NCBI RefSeq assembly: GCF_002310495.1
Contig: NZ_CP023344.1
Location: 3,427,501-3,491,500, forward strand
DNA from: Nibricoccus aquaticus
Lineage (GTDB): Bacteria > Verrucomicrobiota > Verrucomicrobiia > Opitutales > Opitutaceae
Direction: 5' to 3'
Length of the DNA: 64,000 nucleotides
Position 1 is the first letter of the stretch. Each line of letters begins with the position of its first letter. The notes under the pieces were generated by a model. That model was given only the letters and a program-made list of their open reading frames with translations. It did no database searches and had not been told where the DNA came from. The translations under genes and the position numbers were made by a program. This document shows positions 1-8,210 of this stretch, piece after piece.

Positions 1-68
1 TTGTTCGGAATACCGGTCGACGTGGTGTGGTCGTGGTGGTGATCGATTGGGCCGGCGTGGCTGCTCAT
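1..68 (-). CDS. ctaE: Cytochrome c oxidase subunit III, N-terminal fragment
   Basis: Only the first 22 codons are in the window. An ATG at 66-68 (minus) opens a His-rich N-terminus, MSSHAGPIDHHHDHTTSTGI, followed by PN. It starts 56 bases after the end of ctaD on the same strand, where subunit III normally follows subunit I, and a His-rich hydrophilic N-terminus is common in bacterial subunit III. No strong ribosome binding site is visible. The identity rests on position and on the His-rich start, because no membrane segment of the protein lies inside the window. Confidence 0.55.
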   Translation of the reverse strand, partial: MSSHAGPIDHHHDHTTSTGIPN

Positions 69-124
69 ATCGGAAGAGGTGTAAGCTGAGTAGGAAGTGT
101 GAGGGAGTAAGCGTTGGTGTGGTC

Positions 125-2077
125 TTAGTGCTTACCGTAGCTGCCGGACTTGTCGTCGTCTTCGGAGGGATGGACGTGGTAACCGCCGGGGCCTTCGAGG
201 GCCCAGAAGTAGATGCCGAGGAACATGACCGTGCCGCCGCAGATGGCGCCGACGAACTTGTGATTCACGAAGAACAGGCCGCCGATGAGCAGGCCGATGG
301 CAGTCATCAGCGGGAACCAGGACTGGCTGGGCATGTGGACGCCGCCGTGAGCTTCGTCTTCCTTGGCGTGAGCGGACTTTTCCTTGGCGATCTCTTCCTT
401 GTGGTGTTTTTCGTACCAGAAGGCGTCGCGGGCGTGGACGGTGGGGGTGACGGCGAAGTTGTATTCAGGCGGCGGGTTCGGGATCGACCATTCGAGGGTG
501 CGGCCATCCCATGGATCGCGGCCGGCTTTTTCACCTTTGAAGTAGGTGTAGAGCATCACGGCGAAGTAGATGCCGATACCGCAAGCGAGGATGAAGGCAC
601 CGACGGTGGCGATGAAGTTGGCGTCGTTCCAGCCCATGTTGCCGTCGTACACGGCGGTCCGGCGGGGCATGCCGTTGAGGCCGAGGAAGTGCATCGGGAA
701 GAAGGTGATGTTGAAGCCGGCGAAGATCACCCAGAAGGAGAGCTTGCCCCAGAATTCACCGATGCGGCGGCCGAAGATGAGCGGGAACCAGTAGTGGATG
801 CCGGAGAGCAGGCCGAAGACGGCGCCGCCGATGAGCACGTAGTGGAAGTGGGCGACGACGAAGTAGGAGTCTTGCTGCTGGGCATCGGCGGGAGCGGCCG
901 AGTGCATGATGCCGGAGAGACCGCCCATGAGGAACATCCAGACGAAGCCGAGGGCGAACATCATGGGAGTGCGCATCTGGAGGTGGCCGCCCCACATGGT
1001 GCCGATCCAGTTGAACATCTTAACACCCGTCGGGACAGCGATGGCCATCGTGGCGAGGGAGAAAGCGGCGGTGGCCATGGTGCCCATGCCGGTGGTGAAC
1101 ATGTGGTGGGACCAGACGCCGAAGCCGAGAAAGCCGATGGTAGCGCCCGAGAAGACGATGATCGGGTAACCGAAGAGAGGCTTGCGGGAAAAGGTCGGGA
1201 GGATTTCAGAGACGATGCCCATCGCTGGAAGGATGAGGATGTACACCTCGGGGTGACCGAAGACCCAGAACAAGTGTTGCCAGAGAATGGGGAGGCCGCC
1301 GTTGGAGACTTCAAAGAAGTTGGTGCCGAAGGAGCGGTCCATCATAAGCTCGACGAGCGCGATGGTGATGGCGGGGAAGGAGAGGATGATGAGGAACGCG
1401 GTGATGAGCGTCATCCACGTGAAGACCGGCAGGCGCATCATCGTCATGCCGGGGGCGCGCATGTTGATGATCGTGATGATGAAGTTCATCGAGCCGACGA
1501 CCGAGGAGACGCCGAGGATCTGGAGGCCCATGACCCAGAGGTCGGTGGACATGTCGGCTTTAAATTGGTTGGAGAAGTCGGTGGAGGTGAGCGGGGCGTA
1601 GCCGAACCAGCCGGCGTCGGGGAGGCCGGATTTCACGAACCAACCGACGTTGAGAACAATAGCGCCAGCAAGGAAGACCCAGAAAGCGAAGCCGTTAAGC
1701 CGCGGGAAGGCGACGTCGCGAGCGCCGATCTGGAGCGGCATGATGTAATTAAAGAACGCGGCCGAGAGGGGCATGACGGCGAGGAAGATCATCGTCGTCG
1801 CGTGCATGGTGAACATCTCGTTGTAGAACTGATGCGAGATGAAGGTGTTGTTGGGCACCGCGAGCTGGATGCGGATGATCAACGCCTCGATACCGCCGAC
1901 GAGGAAGAAGAGCAGTGCGGAGATGCCGTACATGATGCCGACACGTTTGTGGTCGACGGTGGTGAGCCAGCTGACGATGCCGGTCTTGGCGGTCGGGCGG
2001 GTGAAAATCCACGGGCGTTTTTCGACGGCGTGGCCGGCTTCTTTGCCGGTGAAATGACTTTGGGCGGCTGCGTCCAT
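125..2077 (-). CDS. ctaD: Cytochrome c oxidase subunit I (caa3/aa3 type)
   Basis: Catalytic subunit of the terminal oxidase in the inner membrane; it reduces O2 to water and pumps protons. The 650-residue product has the full set of heme-copper ligands: His92 (FTMHATT) and His412 (AHFHY) for the low-spin heme, His410 for the high-spin heme, and His275, His324 and His325 (GHPEVY, SHHMF) for CuB. Tyr279 of HPEVY is in the cross-link position. Beyond the usual twelve helices there is a charged linker rich in Lys, Glu and His, then about two more hydrophobic segments and an acidic tail, the extended form seen in many caa3 oxidases. It lies 66 bases downstream of ctaC and 56 bases upstream of subunit III, in one operon. 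Confidence 0.97.
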   Translation of the reverse strand: MDAAAQSHFTGKEAGHAVEKRPWIFTRPTAKTGIVSWLTTVDHKRVGIMYGISALLFFLVGGIEALIIRIQLAVPNNTFISHQFYNEMFTMHATTMIFLAVMPLSAAFFNYIMPLQIGARDVAFPRLNGFAFWVFLAGAIVLNVGWFVKSGLPDAGWFGYAPLTSTDFSNQFKADMSTDLWVMGLQILGVSSVVGSMNFIITIINMRAPGMTMMRLPVFTWMTLITAFLIILSFPAITIALVELMMDRSFGTNFFEVSNGGLPILWQHLFWVFGHPEVYILILPAMGIVSEILPTFSRKPLFGYPIIVFSGATIGFLGFGVWSHHMFTTGMGTMATAAFSLATMAIAVPTGVKMFNWIGTMWGGHLQMRTPMMFALGFVWMFLMGGLSGIMHSAAPADAQQQDSYFVVAHFHYVLIGGAVFGLLSGIHYWFPLIFGRRIGEFWGKLSFWVIFAGFNITFFPMHFLGLNGMPRRTAVYDGNMGWNDANFIATVGAFILACGIGIYFAVMLYTYFKGEKAGRDPWDGRTLEWSIPNPPPEYNFAVTPTVHARDAFWYEKHHKEEIAKEKSAHAKEDEAHGGVHMPSQSWFPLMTAIGLLIGGLFFVNHKFVGAICGGTVMFLGIYFWALEGPGGYHVHPSEDDDKSGSYGKH

Positions 2078-2143
2078 GATTGGGAAAGGTGTGGGCGAAA
2101 AGGGAGGCGAGGCGGGTGACCGGAAAAGGCGGAGCGGGGAGGC

Positions 2144-3421
2144 TTACTTGAGACTGTGGAGGTAGGCGACGAGGGCGCGGGCTTCGTCGTCGTTCACTGT
2201 GATGTTGTGGCCGGTGACGGTGTTGGTGTCGTGATCGACTTTCGCGTAGCCGTTCATGCCGCCGGTGAAGCCGCGGTACATCTTGTTGCCGGGTTTTACG
2301 CCGTTGGGATCGGTGAGCCAGCGATGAAGATTTTCAGGAGTGTTTTCGAGGAGGCCGCCGGCGATGGTGGTGCGGGAGCCGACGTGGGTGAGATCGGGGA
2401 CGATCGGGTTGCCGGCAGCCGGCTGATCACCGCGGACGGCGTGGCAGCTGTTGCAAGTTTTGGCGGTGAAGATTGCCTTACCCTTGTTGACGAGCTCCAG
2501 CTCGGCGCTGCCTACCTCAGGGAGTTGCTGGGCGGTCCATGCTTTGAAAGGGTCGGCGTCGAATTTTTCGGACCAGCCGGGGGCGTTACGTTTGTTTTCG
2601 AGCGGTTTGTAGCTGGCGAATTGGATTTTCGCGTTCTCTGTGGTGACGGGTTTGCCGGGAAGTTTTTGGTGGGCTACCCAGGCGGCGAAATCAGCTTCGT
2701 TGAGGGCGATGACGCGGAAGCGCATGACGGCATGGGACTCGCCGCAGTACTCGGCGCACTGGCCCCAGAAGTAGCCGGGTTCGTCGGCTTTGAGCCAGAG
2801 GTGGTTGGCGCGGTTGGGCATCATGTCCACTTTACCGGCGAGCTTCGGGACCCAGAAGCTGTGGATGACGTCGAACGTGCGGAGGTTGACGCGGACGGCG
2901 CGGCCGGCGGGGATGACGAGCTCATTGGCGAGCGTGAGTGGAGCGTCGGCGACGAGTTCGCGGGGGTATTCAAACTTAAACCACCATTGGTAGCCGATGG
3001 CGTTCACCTCGTAGGCGGTGGCTTTTTCTTCCTCGGGTACGTCGTAGGTGTACCAGATGTGGTGGAGGGTGGGGATGGCGATGAAGACGAGGGCGATGAC
3101 GGAGAGGGCGATGAGGCCGAGCTCGATGAGGGGGTTGCCGTGGCCTTGGGGTGGAACGGGTGCGTGTTCGTCGGCGTCGTTACGAGCTTTGAATTTGAGC
3201 GTCGCGTAAGTGAGGATGCCCGCGACGAGGACGAAGATGATGCCGGTGACCCAGAGTGTGACGTAGAAGACGTCGAGCTGGGCTTTGGCGACGGGGCCCT
3301 TGGTGTCGAAGGTGGATTGAGGGCCGGTGAGCCAGCCGCCGGTGATGAGCGGGAGGCAGGCAACAGCAAGGGCGGTCAGGCCGCGACGGGCGAAGGTGCG
3401 CAAAGTGGACGAGGCGATCAT
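2144..3421 (-). CDS. ctaC: Cytochrome c oxidase subunit II with fused cytochrome c domain
   Basis: Electron-entry subunit of the oxidase. After a signal-like N-terminus there are two membrane helices (about residues 52-74 and 99-118). The periplasmic cupredoxin domain carries the CuA ligands His187, Cys222, Glu224, Cys226, His230 and Met233 (GQCAEYCGESHAVM). From about residue 305 a class I cytochrome c domain is fused at the C-terminus, with heme-binding CNSCH at 323-327 and Met381 or Met389 as possible axial ligand. This fusion marks the oxidase as caa3 type, able to take electrons from soluble cytochrome c. The product is 425 residues, and ctaD follows after 66 bases. Confidence 0.96.
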   Translation of the reverse strand: MIASSTLRTFARRGLTALAVACLPLITGGWLTGPQSTFDTKGPVAKAQLDVFYVTLWVTGIIFVLVAGILTYATLKFKARNDADEHAPVPPQGHGNPLIELGLIALSVIALVFIAIPTLHHIWYTYDVPEEEKATAYEVNAIGYQWWFKFEYPRELVADAPLTLANELVIPAGRAVRVNLRTFDVIHSFWVPKLAGKVDMMPNRANHLWLKADEPGYFWGQCAEYCGESHAVMRFRVIALNEADFAAWVAHQKLPGKPVTTENAKIQFASYKPLENKRNAPGWSEKFDADPFKAWTAQQLPEVGSAELELVNKGKAIFTAKTCNSCHAVRGDQPAAGNPIVPDLTHVGSRTTIAGGLLENTPENLHRWLTDPNGVKPGNKMYRGFTGGMNGYAKVDHDTNTVTGHNITVNDDEARALVAYLHSLK

Positions 3422-3581
3422 GTGTGTCAGCTAAAGCGATAAACGCGCCGGCAGTGGCGCGCACAGGTTGCGGGCGAGCGTTTTCAGCGTGGCATCTATT
3501 TCAAGTCCTAAAACGCCCCGGAGCGACAGTGTGTCTAATGCGAGCGATCAGATGGTTGTGCATTTATTGATCTTACCTCTG
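3422..3581 (-). other. Gap between the DUF420 gene and ctaC
   Basis: A 160-base gap inside the otherwise tight cta operon, less GC-rich than the genes around it. It could hold an internal promoter for the structural oxidase genes. I could not pick out a convincing -35/-10 pair and see no gene or clear hairpin. Confidence 0.3.
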
Positions 3582-4040
3582 TCAGGAGCGGGTGGCGGGC
3601 CACCATTGGTAGAGGAAAAAATAAACGAGCACGCCGGTGACGGAGACGTAGTACCAGATGGGGAATGTCCACCGGGCCCAGGCGCGGTGGCGTTCGATCT
3701 GGCCTTTCAGGGCGAAGTAGAAGGTGCGGGGAACGAGATAGGCGATGGCGATGGCGAGGAGGATGTGAGAGATCAGCATCACGCGATAAATGGTTTTTAT
3801 CGCGCCTTCGCCGCCGAATTCGGTGTGCAACGCCTCGCCGGGGCCGGCGGCCATGCCTTTGAGGACTTTGTGGCTCACATAACCAACGAGGAAGACGGCG
3901 GAGACGATGCCGGCGGATAACATGCTGGCGCGGTGCGCGGGGATGTTTTTCCGCATGATGAAGAAAAAGCCCGAGGTGAGGCAGATCGTAGCCAGGCCGT
4001 TGAGGGCGGCGTTAAGGGCGGGGATGTCGTGGATCGTCAT
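3582..4040 (-). CDS. DUF420 membrane protein, oxidase-operon accessory
   Basis: A 152-residue protein with four or five hydrophobic segments. The conserved His residues at helix ends (for example near FLVGYVSHKV and LISHILLA) and the C-terminal IWYYVSVTGVLVYFFLYQWW segment match the DUF420 family, whose members (CtaM/YozB type) sit beside ctaA/ctaB/ctaC and are needed for heme-copper oxidase maturation in Firmicutes. It lies between ctaB and ctaC in the same orientation, which supports an assembly role. The exact biochemical function is not established, and a role in copper or heme delivery here is inference. Confidence 0.85.
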   Translation of the reverse strand: MTIHDIPALNAALNGLATICLTSGFFFIMRKNIPAHRASMLSAGIVSAVFLVGYVSHKVLKGMAAGPGEALHTEFGGEGAIKTIYRVMLISHILLAIAIAYLVPRTFYFALKGQIERHRAWARWTFPIWYYVSVTGVLVYFFLYQWWPATRS

Positions 4041-4106
4041 GCGGATGCGTGGTCGGAGCCGGAAGCGGCTGAGCAGGAAGCGAGCGAAGCGGCGCGTGAG
4101 ATGCGC

Positions 4107-5036
4107 TTAGAAAATCCAACGGTCGGCGACGAGGGCGGCGAGTTGGAGCGGGAGCCAGATGATGGAGGCGTAGAAGAGTTTGCGGGCGGTCTTTTCGCGG
4201 TCGGCCGGGCGGGTGAAGGCGATTGCCCGTACGATGAACCAAAGGCCGAGCACGAGGGTGACGGCGAGGTAGTAGTTACTCGTGAGACCGAGGAAGCTGG
4301 GCGCGGCGGTGACGGCGACGAGGACGAAGGTGTTGATGAGGGACCAGGCGGCGACCTTGCCGCCGGCGGCGTCGCGGACAGGGAGCATCGGGAAACGGAC
4401 GGTGGCGTAATCGGCGCGGTAGATCCAGGCGATGGCCATGAAGTGCGGGATCTGCCAGAAGAGGAGAATGCCGAAGAGAATCCAGCCGAGGGCGTTTTCG
4501 CGGGTGCTGGAGGCTGCCCAGCCGATGAGCGGAGGGAATGCGCCGGCGACGGCGCCGATCTCGGTGGACCAGCGGGACCAGCGTTTGGCGGGGGTGTAGA
4601 ACGCGAGGTAGCTGACGATGGTGGCGAGGGCGAAGAAGGCGGCGAGGCCGTCGACTTTGAAGAAGAGCATCCAGAGACCGGCGGCGCACATGGTCCAACC
4701 GAGGATGAAGGCGGAGCCGGTGGGGACTTTGCCGGACGGGATGGGGCGGTCGGCGGTGCGCTTCATGAGCGCATCGGTGTCGCTCTCCATCCATTGATTG
4801 AGGGCGGCGACGCCGCCGGCGCAGAGCGAGGTGCCGAGTAACAAGAACCAGAATACATGGGCGTCCCACGGCGGGGTGGTGGCGAAGTAGCCGACGAGGG
4901 TCGTGATGACCGACAACATACTCAGCCGTGGCTTGGTGAGCTCGAGGTAGTCGTGGAAGCGGGCTTTCTCCGTCTTGGGCGCGGGCGAAGCGGATGCCGA
5001 TGCGGCGGGGGCGGGCGTGGAGAAATCGCGGCTCAT
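4107..5036 (-). CDS. ctaB: Protoheme IX farnesyltransferase (heme O synthase)
   Basis: UbiA-family polytopic membrane enzyme that adds a farnesyl tail to heme B to give heme O, precursor of the heme A used by the oxidase encoded downstream. The 309-residue product has the signature NQWMESDTDALMKRTADRP, containing the Asp residues that bind Mg-diphosphate. A second polar loop (around YTPAKRWS) is typical of heme O synthases. It starts 12 bases after ctaA ends, so the two are very likely cotranscribed. Confidence 0.95.
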   Translation of the reverse strand: MSRDFSTPAPAASASASPAPKTEKARFHDYLELTKPRLSMLSVITTLVGYFATTPPWDAHVFWFLLLGTSLCAGGVAALNQWMESDTDALMKRTADRPIPSGKVPTGSAFILGWTMCAAGLWMLFFKVDGLAAFFALATIVSYLAFYTPAKRWSRWSTEIGAVAGAFPPLIGWAASSTRENALGWILFGILLFWQIPHFMAIAWIYRADYATVRFPMLPVRDAAGGKVAAWSLINTFVLVAVTAAPSFLGLTSNYYLAVTLVLGLWFIVRAIAFTRPADREKTARKLFYASIIWLPLQLAALVADRWIF

Positions 5037-5048
5037 GGGCGGTGCGCG

Positions 5049-6068
5049 TTACGAGGAGGCGCGGGAAGGTTCGCCGAAACGGGTTTCGACTTCGCCTTCG
5101 ATGACGCCGCGGTGGAGCCACCACGTGAGAAGAAAGGTCGTCGCGAGGACGCACGCGCCGACGGTGACGTGGGCGGTGGTGTAGTTGACGCCGCGTTGGG
5201 TCCAGATGACGGAGATGCCGAGGGCGATCTGGAGCGCGAGCAGGCAGATCATGGCGAGCGAGAGATTTTTCACGGCGCTGCTGGAGGCGCGGTCGCGCCA
5301 GACGGCGGCGACGAGCCAGCCGAGGACGAACGTGAGGATGACGGCCAGGATGCGGTGGGCGAAATTGAGAGCGACCTGGTAGTTCCAGTATTGGGGGAGC
5401 CAGTCGCCGGCGGGGGTCGAATGCGGGAAGGTCGGGATGGCGAGGCCGGCGTTGTTGTGACGCATGGAGGCGGCGATCACGAGCTGGACGATGACGAGTG
5501 TGGTGGCGAGGCGGGCGAACTGGCGGAGGCGCGGTTCGGTCGGCTCGACCTGGGGTTTCGACTCGATCCAGCGTTTCGAGAGGGCGGCGGCGATCGCGAA
5601 TAGGATGCAGACGTAGAGGTGGGCGAGGATGCCGTGGGGGATGCGGAGCATTTGCCCGAGGGTCATCTCGAAGCCGGGGACGTCGATGGAGTCGAGGAGG
5701 ACGCGTTTGCCGCCGAGGACGCCTTGAATGATGACAATCGCGAGTGCCCACCAGGCGAGTTTGCGGAGCCAGCCGCGGGAATCTGTGCGGCCGACCCAGA
5801 CGGCGAGCGCGATGGTGATGAAGCCCATGATCATGCCGCTGAGCCGGTGCGAGTGCTCGGCAAACATGTCGGGGTTCACGAGCCAGCCGTGGGGGTTGAC
5901 GGAACCGTTGGAGAGAGGCCAGTCGGAGAAAGCCATGCCGGCGCCGATGGTGGTGGTGAGAGCGCCGAGCGTCACGAGCACGAAGACCCAAGCGCTGCCG
6001 AGGGCGGCGAACCACGCTAGGGCGGGACGGTAGGCGGTGGTGCGATGATCGAGTGCGGACGTGGACAT
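5049..6068 (-). CDS. ctaA: Heme A synthase (COX15/CtaA family)
   Basis: Membrane monooxygenase converting heme O to heme A. The 339-residue product has about eight helices in two homologous four-helix halves. Conserved His residues include EHSHRLSG in the first half, IPHGILAHLY in the middle and FAHRILAV plus TAHVTVGA in the second half, which would ligate the catalytic and accessory hemes. It is first in the minus-strand cta operon. The 86-base gap to the divergent sco-like gene should contain the operon promoter. Confidence 0.94.
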   Translation of the reverse strand: MSTSALDHRTTAYRPALAWFAALGSAWVFVLVTLGALTTTIGAGMAFSDWPLSNGSVNPHGWLVNPDMFAEHSHRLSGMIMGFITIALAVWVGRTDSRGWLRKLAWWALAIVIIQGVLGGKRVLLDSIDVPGFEMTLGQMLRIPHGILAHLYVCILFAIAAALSKRWIESKPQVEPTEPRLRQFARLATTLVIVQLVIAASMRHNNAGLAIPTFPHSTPAGDWLPQYWNYQVALNFAHRILAVILTFVLGWLVAAVWRDRASSSAVKNLSLAMICLLALQIALGISVIWTQRGVNYTTAHVTVGACVLATTFLLTWWLHRGVIEGEVETRFGEPSRASS

Positions 6069-6098
6069 GAGGCGGGCTTCAGGAAAAAAGAAGCGCGG

Positions 6099-6143
6099 AC
6101 CCTACCGGGCGCAAAGCCTTTGACAAATCTTTCCCCGGGGAAA
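6099..6143 (-). promoter_or_regulatory. Candidate divergent promoter/operator between ctaA and the SCO gene
   Basis: On the minus strand, TTGTCA (6121-6126) and TAGGGT (6099-6104) are 16 bases apart and could drive the cta operon. On the plus strand the same bases give TTGACA at 6120-6125, a perfect -35 hexamer, though no good -10 follows. Next to them is a perfect 14-base palindrome, TTTCCCCGGGGAAA (6130-6143), placed where a regulator could act on both directions. This is a prediction from sequence pattern only. Confidence 0.35.
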
Positions 6144-6154
6144 TCGGTAGGCGG

Positions 6155-7048
6155 ATGCGTTTTTCCCGAGTCTGGTTATCGAGCCTGGTGGTGTTGGTAG
6201 CGTTGAGCGCGCCGGCGTGTTCGAAGCGCGGGGAAACGTCGCCGGCGGTGCAGGCGGAGAAACGTTATCCGCTCACAGGTGAGATCCTCGCCGTGGATGC
6301 GGACAAGAATGTGCTGCGGGTGAAGCACGAAAAAATCGAAGGCTACATGCCGGCGATGACGATGGAGTTTCTGGTGTCGCTCGGTGACGCGAAGCTGGCG
6401 AAGGCGGGGCAGCGGATTCGCGCGGAGATGGTGGAGCAGGCGGACGGAGAATTCCGGCTGGAGAAAATCTGGCCGGCGTCGACTGCGGAGGTCGCGAAGA
6501 TCGAGGCGGCGGCGAATGCGCTGACGCAGGAAACGGTGGCGATGGGGCGCGGGGCGTATCGAGAAATCGGGGAGCGGGCACCGCAGTTTTCGTTGTTCGA
6601 TCAGGACGGGCGGGTGGTGGAGAGTCAGCGGTTTCGCGGGAAGCAGGTGATGATTTGTTTTATCTTCACGCGGTGTCCGGTGGCGAAGATGTGTCCGGCG
6701 GCGGTGGCGCGTTTCCAGCAGACGCAGAAGCTGGCGCGCGAGGCGGGGGTGACGGATCTGGAGCTGATCTCGTTCTCGCTCGATCCGGAGTATGACACGC
6801 CGGGGATTTTGAAGGAGTACACGATCCAGCGCGGGATCGACACGAGTAATTATTCGTTTCTCACGGGGCCTCAGATGGCGATCAAGAGCCTGCTGCAGCA
6901 ATTCGGAATTTTGACGGAGATGCAGGGGGATCTGCTCAATCACACGGCGGCGACGTTGTTGCTGGATGGGACAGGGCGGATCATCCACCGGGCGGATGGG
7001 AGCGAGTGGGATGTGCAGGATTTTGTGGGGAGGATGAAGAAGTCGTGA
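6155..7048 (+). CDS. SCO-family protein with N-terminal copper-binding domain
   Basis: Likely a copper chaperone for the CuA centre of the divergently encoded oxidase. The 297-residue product begins with a hydrophobic signal ending in APAC (Cys22, possible lipoprotein). Residues 38-107 look like a CusF/CopK-type copper domain, with His58 and the Met-rich MPAMTM at 65-70. Residues 140-297 are the thioredoxin-fold SCO1/SenC domain. Its two Cys, C174 and C180 in FTRCPVAKMCP, are five residues apart rather than the three of classical SCO (CxxxC). His263 in NHTAATLLL occupies the third copper ligand position. The next gene overlaps it by four bases (GTGA). Confidence 0.88.
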   Translation: MRFSRVWLSSLVVLVALSAPACSKRGETSPAVQAEKRYPLTGEILAVDADKNVLRVKHEKIEGYMPAMTMEFLVSLGDAKLAKAGQRIRAEMVEQADGEFRLEKIWPASTAEVAKIEAAANALTQETVAMGRGAYREIGERAPQFSLFDQDGRVVESQRFRGKQVMICFIFTRCPVAKMCPAAVARFQQTQKLAREAGVTDLELISFSLDPEYDTPGILKEYTIQRGIDTSNYSFLTGPQMAIKSLLQQFGILTEMQGDLLNHTAATLLLDGTGRIIHRADGSEWDVQDFVGRMKKS

Positions 7049-8061
7049 GCGGGCGTGTGAATGATGGTGAAACGACTGCTACGGTTTTGCGGGGTGGGGG
7101 CACCCCGCCTACAGCTCGGCAGTGGAGGCAGATCGCGTTGATCACGGCCGGGGCGGTGGCGTTGTACGCGGGATTTCGCGTGCTGCCGACGGGGACGAAT
7201 TTGAATCACATCGATTTTCGCACGGGCGGAAGTCCGGGGAGCCTGGAGATGTGCGATCCGTCGAATCCGCAGTTCATCCCGGTGATGGCGGTGCGTTCGC
7301 CGGTGAGCATGACGATCGCGACGGAGGGCGCGGCGGCGCAGGCGGGACGGGAAGTGCGTGGAGTCGCGAGACTGGCGACGGCGAGCGGGAAGGCGATCGG
7401 GCCGGTTGATCTCGCGGTGATGCATACGCGCAAGCTGCACCTGCTGGTGGTCGATCCGTCGCTGGGGGATTATCAGCATCTGCATCCGGAGCCGGGGGCG
7501 AAGGATGGGGAGTGGGTTTTTGCGTTCACGCCGAAGAGCGGCGGGCTGTATCGGATTTTTGCGGACTTCACGCCGACGGCGACGGGGCGCGGGCTTTATG
7601 CGGGAGCGGATCTGGAGGTGGCGGCTGCTTCGGGTGAGCGCGACGCGGGTGTGATGGCGACGGTTTTGCGGGGTGTGGGCACCCCGCCTACAACGGAGGC
7701 AGCGGAGGGGATGCGGGTCGTGCGGGACGGGCATGTGTTTGCGTTGAAGGTGGAGGGCGGTGAGTTGCGGGCGGGGGTGGTGGCGGATCTGGCGTTTACG
7801 ATCACGCGGGCGGATGGGGGCGAGGTGGCGTTGGAGCCGGTGATGGATGCGTATGCGCATCTGGTGGCGTTCGACGAGGGGCGGAGCGGGTTCGCGCATT
7901 TGCATCCGAACGAGGGCGATCTTTCGAGGCGGCCGGATGCGAGGGAGCCGCGGCTGACGTTTAAGATCACGATCCCGCAGCGCGGGCGTTATGTGATCTG
8001 GGCGCAGGTGAATCTCGGCGGGGTGGAGCGGTTTGTGCCGTTTCCGGTCGAGGTAAAGTAG
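7045..8061 (+). CDS. Membrane-anchored protein with two HLHP motifs, SCO-linked
   Basis: Unrecognised family. A GTG start at 7045 overlaps the stop of the SCO gene (GTGA) and has a GGGGAGGA site upstream, indicating translational coupling. The 338-residue product has one membrane helix (about 28-45) and then two similar extracytoplasmic domains, each containing a His cluster: QHLHP at 144-148 and AHLHP at 284-288, both followed by a beta-rich stretch (GLYRIFADF, GRYVIWAQV). The His pairs and the neighbour suggest copper handling in oxidase assembly, which is inference. Two near-identical peptides, ATVLRGGGTPPT (12-23) and ATVLRGVGTPPT (205-216), are encoded by copies of a palindromic DNA element. 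Confidence 0.75.
   Translation: MSGRVNDGETTATVLRGGGTPPTARQWRQIALITAGAVALYAGFRVLPTGTNLNHIDFRTGGSPGSLEMCDPSNPQFIPVMAVRSPVSMTIATEGAAAQAGREVRGVARLATASGKAIGPVDLAVMHTRKLHLLVVDPSLGDYQHLHPEPGAKDGEWVFAFTPKSGGLYRIFADFTPTATGRGLYAGADLEVAAASGERDAGVMATVLRGVGTPPTTEAAEGMRVVRDGHVFALKVEGGELRAGVVADLAFTITRADGGEVALEPVMDAYAHLVAFDEGRSGFAHLHPNEGDLSRRPDAREPRLTFKITIPQRGRYVIWAQVNLGGVERFVPFPVEVK
7081..7114 (+). repeat. Palindromic dispersed element, in-frame copy 1
   Basis: The core GCGGGGTG / CACCCCGC is a near-perfect stem (7089-7109) flanked by ACGGTTTT on the left and CTACAG on the right. It lies inside the coding region at 7045-8061, keeps the frame and encodes ATVLRGGGTPPT. Its closest relative is the copy at 7660. 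Confidence 0.75.
7660..7694 (+). repeat. Palindromic dispersed element, in-frame copy 2
   Basis: Same orientation, flanks and length as the copy at 7081. It has ACGGTTTT, then GCGGGGTG, a short loop, CACCCCGC and CTACA, and again it keeps the frame (ATVLRGVGTPPT). It falls in the linker between the two HLHP domains, where an insertion should be tolerated. A related stem occurs at 33661-33685. Confidence 0.75.
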
Positions 8062-8210
8062 GCGTGGGGACAGCGCGTTTTGCTGGTCAAAAAGCTGTAC
8101 ACTTGGGCGAGGTGGTCAGCGGTGACTTGAATGCAGGGGCGGGCGTGTCGATTTTTTGGGCGTCGTCAGATCCAGCGCGTCACGGGACGGGCGGGACAAA
8201 ACGATACGCC

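Noticed and set aside
47-2119. Long open frame antisense to ctaD
   Set aside because: Low-complexity Glu/Gly/Asp/Val protein that mirrors the ctaD codons; the subunit I reading is unmistakable.
4276-6015. 579-codon open frame overlapping ctaA and ctaB
   Set aside because: Arg/His/Pro-rich shadow of the two heme synthase genes; no start or domain.
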